Assembly (NCBI GenBank): GCA_028753945.1
Contig: JAPNXP010000012.1
Coordinates: 1,364,001-1,428,000 of the forward strand
Reading direction: 5' to 3'
DNA length: 64,000 nt
Source of the DNA: Hexactinellida sp. DTS-2022
Lineage: Eukaryota; Porifera; Hexactinellida
Every line of letters starts with the position of its first letter. Position 1 is the first letter of the stretch. The position numbers and the translations under genes are program-made. Below the pieces are notes generated by a model. It ran no database searches. It had not been told where the DNA came from and was given only the letters and a program-made list of their open reading frames with translations. Shown piece by piece: positions 60,265-64,000 of this stretch.

Positions 60265-60640
60265 GGGCAAGCTGCATTTGTCAGAATTTTGAAGTTGTCA
60301 GTTGTCAGAATAATGGAAGTTGTCACTTGTCAGAATGGACATTTGCAAAACTGGAACTTGTCAGAAAGGACTTTTGTAAAATTGGCACTTGTCAGAATGG
60401 ACATTTGCAAAACTGGCACTTGTCAGAATGGACTTTTGCAAAACTGGCACTTGTCAAAATGGACTTTTGCAAAACTGGCACTTGTCAGAATGGAGTTTGG
60501 TAAAACTGGCGCTTGTCAGAATGGACTTTTGTAAAATTGGCACTTGTCAGAATGTACTTTTGCAAAACGGCACTTGTCAGAATGGACTTTTGCAAAACTG
60601 GCACTTGTCAGAATGGACTTTTGAATTGATGTTAGTAAGA
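60265..60640 (+). repeat. Left terminal motif array of MULE element 2
   Basis: TGTCAGAAT-type motifs, with the G at 60,280, 60,304, 60,329, 60,360, 60,391, 60,422, 60,453, 60,484, 60,515, 60,546, 60,576 and 60,607: intervals 24, 25, then 31 seven times, 30, 31. The unit is CACTTGTCAGAATGGAC plus TTTTGCAAAACTGG. Two long overlapping frames here exist only because a 31-bp stop-free unit is repeated. Confidence 0.9.
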
Positions 60641-60848
60641 ATTCATATTTCGTCCACAATATAAAATTTGTTAGTTATTTACCACCTCAAGACGACAAAG
60701 CCAGAATACCGCAATAGAAATTTGTTATCTATGTGGGTGTCAAAAATTACTGTTTAGAACATGTCACACTTCTATGTGCTTGTAATAATACTAAATAACA
60801 ATGGAAATGATTAGTATAAATCAGAATAATCCAGTTGTATAAACAATA

Positions 60849-62427
60849 ATGGAATTCACTGAACAAGAGTATAAACGTTCCGTAGGAAAAGTTATCACAA
60901 CTTCAGATGGACACAACTATGTTCATTCGAAGATAACGGAAGATTATATATATCTTAAATGCGCCCTATTCAGAAGTGGGTGTAAAGGAACCAGCAAACT
61001 AAATCGTTTGAGAAATTTAATCACTCCAATGAAACTACATAATCATAATGTTGAGGAATATAAGACTGAGGTTTACCAGCTTAAGTCCAGATGCAAAACT
61101 CTCGCTAAATACTCACAAAATAATCTTAGGGCAGTATTCGATGATATAACAAGAAACGATCCCAATGCAGCTGATATCTCCCTTGTGGAATACGAGTCGT
61201 CAATGTATCGCGCGAGGAGGACACTTCAACCCAAAATTCCCTTTACTGCGCCAGAGTTCTGTGATATGTTACTGACGTCCACTTTTAAGGATTATTACAA
61301 ATTTTCGGTAACACAGGGAGGACAAACAGCTGTAATATTCTATTCCGATGAAATGATGAGTTTTCTCAGTGAGACAACAAACATCCAGTTTGATGGTACC
61401 TTTCAGACAGTCCCCATTCAGTTTGTTCAGCTATGGACAATATTTGTAGCTGTAGGTAGACATACGATGCCTGCAATCCACTGCTTAATGACGTCCAAGA
61501 GTCAAGAACTATACTCGGCTATTTTAAAGGATTTAGTTGTACACGTTCCTCAATTTCAACCAATCGCTTCGATGTCCGATTGGGAACCAGCTGCTCATAA
61601 CGCTTTTAAGGAATTTTATCCACAAATGAAAGTCTATGGGTGCTGGTTTCACTTCACTCAACGCATTTGGGCGAAGACTCAGAAACTTGGACTGAGTCAG
61701 AGTTTTAAGAACAACGTCCATATTGCTAAGTTTATACGACTTTTAATGTCCATACCTTTTTGCCTGCTGCTCTAATATTCCCCACTTTTACCTTAATCGA
61801 AGTTCCTGTTCTACCAACTGAAGACATTCCGAGATTGGAAAAGCTGATGAAATATTTCAAGAAACGCTGGCTAAATCAAATATCGCCTGAGGAACTCTCC
61901 ATTCATGAAATTAATATTTCAACAAATAACGGGGCAGAGAGTTATCACTCCAAACTAAAATCAAGGATGAGATGCAGTGACCCTCGAATATGGACCTTCA
62001 TAACAAAGCTCAATGAATTAATTCAGGACACAGATAATGAAATTCGTCGCTTGTATCAAGGTAGGGAAATTAGCAGCCGAGATGTCAGGCAGATATAAAA
62101 AATGAAGAAGACAGGATTGTTCTCAAACATAAACTCAGTGATGGAGAATTAAACCCATGGGAATTTCTTCAATCGATTAGCCATACTGTGGGGAACATCA
62201 AAGCGCAAGATATCACTCCATCCAGTGAATCAGAATTTTCTGAAGATGAAGGTGATCAAAACACCAACACAGAACCTATATGTGTAGTGTGTCTCTTTCA
62301 AAGAAGTAACACATGGGTTTTCATTCCCTGCAGACATGCTAGCTTTTGTGGCCATTGTAGCGAGAGGATCGTCAATTTAGGACATAATTGCCCTATATGC
62401 CGTAGCAATATAGAGGCCAGATTATAA
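60849..62427 (+). pseudogene. FLYWCH-MULE-RING transposase 2, two frameshifts
   Basis: Homologous throughout to transposase 1. The frame 60,849-61,775 has FLYWCH ligands C38, C45, H64, H66, catalytic D182 (FDGTF) and D244 (SDWEP), and CWFH at 265-268. The frame is lost in a T run near 61,757 (one T short), then continues in 61,760-62,098 with NNGAESYH (catalytic E). It is lost again near 62,090 and continues to 62,427 with an acidic linker and a C3HC4 RING (CVVC, CRHASFCGHC, CPIC). Both shifts are single small indels, one of them in a homopolymer, so an assembly error is possible there. Start chosen by alignment with transposase 1 (ME(F/Y)T..EYKR). Confidence 0.87.
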
Positions 62428-63044
62428 ATATTATATTCACTAATTGATATTTATTCATGATGGTAAAATAAAAATAATCCTTTCACAAAAGTTCAATTTA
62501 TACTATATATAGTTTAGGCCATCTAAAATAAATTAATTGTTTATCATCCGGATTTTTCAGAAAATAGGGACGGCGGACGGGATTTCATTTTTATTTTTTA
62601 TTTCCATTATTATGCAAATAGCATTATCCTATGCCAAACAATAAATATAATATTTAATTTACTTAGAAAATCATATGATAATGCCCAAATAATTCCCTAA
62701 ATACAAGACTAATTATACATTAGTACTTTACACAAGTTTATAGCTAATATCTGTAAGATTATGTTCATAAGATAACAATAAAATATATCCGGACGGTGGG
62801 TAAAATTTGGGACGGACGGGGATGATAACAAGCAGGGCCGGCCTTACAGTTTGCGAGGCCCTAGGCACAGGGCCAGCTAGACAGTTTGCGGGGCCCTAAA
62901 CCATAGAGTACTTGAGCCCATATCAATGAAATGTATAGTGAAGTGCGGGGCCCAAGGCCCCTGCCTAGGTCGCCTTGCCCTAAGGCCGGGCCTGATAACA
63001 AGTTATTTATTTTATATGGCCTTATTAGTGACATTATGAAAAGT
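62428..63044. other. 3' non-coding part of MULE element 2
   Basis: AT-rich sequence between the RING stop codon and the right terminal array. It holds the hAT-type MITE listed next and no other feature. Confidence 0.5.
62833..62994. mobile_element. hAT-type MITE, 8-bp target duplication ATAACAAG
   Basis: Ends CAGGGCCGGCCTTA and TAAGGCCGGGCCTG; ATAACAAG at 62,825-62,832 and 62,995-63,002. GC-rich interior with GGGGCCCAAGGCCCC. Non-coding. Because it interrupts MULE element 2, it is the younger of the two. Confidence 0.92.
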
Positions 63045-63242
63045 CCATTCTGACAAGTGCCAATTTTACAAAAGTCCATTCTGACAAGTGCCAGTTTTAC
63101 CAAAGTCCATTCTGACAAGTACCAGTTTTGCAAAAGTCCATTCTGACAAGTGCCAGTTTTGCAAAAGTCCATTCTGACAAGTGACAACTTCCATTATTCT
63201 GACCATTGACAACTTCAAAATTCTGACAAATGCATGCAGCTC
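63045..63242 (+). repeat. Right terminal motif array of MULE element 2
   Basis: CTGACA-type cores with GAC at 63,052, 63,083, 63,114, 63,145, 63,176, 63,201 and 63,225: intervals 31 four times, then 25 and 24 at the tip. Fewer inner units than the left end. Confidence 0.88.
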
Positions 63243-63309
63243 GTAAGAATCTCATAGCAATGTAACATCCATGGTCCTTGTATACAAAGTAGTAAGAATC
63301 TCATACAAC
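63243..63309 (-). repeat. Right arm (outer part) of the large TIR element
   Basis: GTAAGAATCTCATAGC through AACATCCATGGTCCTTG to CATACAAC, the reverse complement of 56,442-56,500 and 53,962-53,980. It lacks one of the two outer 17-bp units present on the left. Confidence 0.85.
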
Positions 63310-63335
63310 AGGCCTTATGTAAAGTAGGCTATGGA

Positions 63336-63391
63336 ATCTCATAGCAATTTGTCATCCATGGTCCTTGTATTCAAAGTAGTAAGAATCTCAT
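63336..63391 (-). repeat. Further partial copy of the same terminal repeat
   Basis: GGAATCTCATAGCAATTTGTC through CATCCATGGTCCTTGTATTC to AGTAAGAATCTCAT, a diverged repeat of 63,245-63,301. MULE element 3 starts immediately after it. Confidence 0.8.
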
Positions 63392-63600
63392 GGGGGGCGC
63401 TGCATTAGTGCGAATTTCTAGAGTTGTCATTAGTGCGAATTTGAAGAGTTGGCATTAGTTCTACTCGAGATTTAGAGAGTTGGCATTAGTTCTACTCAAA
63501 AATTGGAGATTTGGCATTAGTTCTACTCGAGATTTAGAGAGTTGGCATTAGTTCTACTCGAGATTTAGAGAGTTGGCATTAGTTCTACTCGATTAAGGCC
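63392..63600 (+). repeat. Left terminal motif array of MULE element 3
   Basis: CATTAG starts at 63,403, 63,428, 63,453, 63,484, 63,515, 63,546 and 63,577: intervals 25, 25, then 31 four times. The first two units read ATTAGTGCGAATTT, the inner five ATTAGTTCTACTCGAGATTT, so the motif differs from elements 1 and 2 while the spacing does not. Confidence 0.88.
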
Positions 63601-63786
63601 AAAAATCGGGAGAGTCAGCAACCCTATACTGTTGTTAGTGAGCTTTAGGTTTCACATAATTATATCGTTAGGTTCACATAATTGTTCCCGATTTTGCGAG
63701 TGCGATTTAAAAACTGTGAAATATCAACACCCCATAGATTCCTATAAAGTAGAACACAATGTGCATACCCAAAAGAAATTCGGAAA

Positions 63787-64000
63787 ATGGAATACAAAAC
63801 AGACAATTATAGACGCATGAGTGGGCATATTCTCACTACAGCAGATGGTCATAAGTATCTTAAACGGAAATATACAGTTAAATCAGTCGCTACCTCAAAT
63901 GTGCGCTATTCAGAGATGGATGTAAAGCAACGGCTGAAGTGGATAGGGACAGGGATTTGATTACCCCAGGCAACGTACATAACCACGAAATCATGAACTA
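63787..64000 (+). pseudogene. FLYWCH-MULE transposase 3, N-terminal part
   Basis: Begins MEYKTDNYRRMSG with TTADGHKYLK, aligning with the starts of transposases 1 and 2. A one-base shift near 63,885 moves the reading to a frame with YLKCALFRDGCKATAEVDRD and a VHNH block, giving the FLYWCH C..C..H..H ligands. The first frame stops at 63,958-63,960. The rest is outside the window, so presence of a RING cannot be judged. Confidence 0.78.

Larger units (their letters stand above)
60265..63242 (+). mobile_element. FLYWCH-MULE-RING element 2, 8-bp target duplication GTAAGAAT
   Basis: GTAAGAAT at 60,257-60,264 and 63,243-63,250 (the ninth base differs). Ends GGGCAAGCTGCATTTGTCAG and, in complement, GAGCTGCATGCATTTGTCAG. 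Encodes one transposase. Contains a younger hAT-type MITE at 62,833-62,994. Total 2,978 bp. Confidence 0.9.
53962..63309. mobile_element. Large TIR element hosting two MULE insertions, 6-bp target duplication AGGCCT
   Basis: AGGCCT (53,956-53,961 and 63,310-63,315) flanks ends GTTGTATGAG and CTCATACAAC. The left arm is 53,962-53,996 plus 56,451-56,633 and the right arm about 60,123-60,256 plus 63,251-63,309; each arm is split by a MULE. The arms consist of GAGATTCTTACTACCAT repeats 17 bp apart, GGACCATGGATGTTACATTG and about 140 bp of inner sequence. Without the MULEs the element is about 3.9 kb and encodes no transposase I recognise. The end GTTGTATG, the 17-bp spacing, ACCATGGATGTT and the 6-bp duplication are shared with 26,775-27,494. 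Confidence 0.82.
63392..64000 (+). mobile_element. FLYWCH-MULE element 3, cut by window end
   Basis: Starts GGGGGGCGCTGCATTAGTGC, aligning with the ends of elements 1 and 2. It then carries a phased motif array and the beginning of a third transposase gene. The right end and target duplication lie beyond the window. Confidence 0.8.

Noticed and set aside
60289-60664. Two overlapping 81- and 91-codon frames rich in 'CQNGLLQNW'-type repeats
   Set aside because: A stop-free 31-bp unit repeated in tandem reads open in all three phases; this is the terminal array of MULE element 2.
54790-62100. Introns as an explanation for frame changes in the MULE transposases
   Set aside because: The two homologues align continuously across the breaks with differences of only one or two bases; no GT..AG segment could be removed.
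53962-63309. Polinton/Maverick identity for the 6-bp-duplication element
   Set aside because: No polymerase, integrase or capsid genes are present, and the ends do not begin with AG; the 6-bp duplication alone is not enough.
1-64000. tRNA and rRNA genes
   Set aside because: No cloverleaf with A and B boxes or rRNA-like stretch was noticed. A covariance-model scan would settle it.

Overview
This is animal (metazoan) nuclear DNA, AT-rich and dominated by transposable elements. It carries FLYWCH/MULE, THAP/P-type, hAT, pogo-like, Ty3/gypsy and LINE sequences, and a single recognisable host gene, a CYBC1 (EROS)-like NADPH-oxidase chaperone at 41,892-42,395. There are no operons or other bacterial features. 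I cannot name the species; an invertebrate is most likely.

Layout. 1-5.5 kb: palindromes and relics, including a foldback element with about 509-bp arms and a 5-bp target duplication (1,428-2,499) and an OTU-protease fragment. 5.5-34.4 kb: a roughly 29-kb composite repeat array. It uses a ~118-bp hairpin ('HP', 24 copies in the window counting one half copy), three alternative head cassettes (B1, B2, B3), a long or short tail (C), and a 35-bp near-palindrome ('SP', 28 copies in the window) beside (TTA)n tracts. Units occur in both orientations. A 720-bp terminal-inverted-repeat element sits cleanly inside one SP copy. 35.8-41.2 kb: a Ty3/gypsy element split into two head-to-head halves. 41.9-42.4 kb: the CYBC1-like gene. 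44.0-49.0 kb: a complete-length gypsy element with 180-bp LTRs differing at about 4 sites and a frameshifted coding region. 50-53.7 kb: a LINE reverse-transcriptase fragment and a decayed THAP/P-element-type transposase on the minus strand.

53.96-64 kb is the most interesting part. A large inverted-repeat element (53,962-63,309, 6-bp target duplication AGGCCT) has a Mutator-like element inserted in each arm, and a third such element begins in a further copy of the same terminal repeat. All three encode a transposase whose N-terminus is a FLYWCH zinc finger. The two visible to the C-terminus end in a RING finger. Their ends carry arrays of transposase-site-like motifs with the same phase: two intervals of 24-25 bp at the tip, then intervals of 31 bp (about three helical turns). 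The motif sequence itself differs between elements. I regard this phased-terminus, FLYWCH-MULE-RING family as the best candidate for an undescribed system here. All three genes are broken by small indels, so these copies are probably mobilised in trans or extinct, unless the indels are assembly errors.
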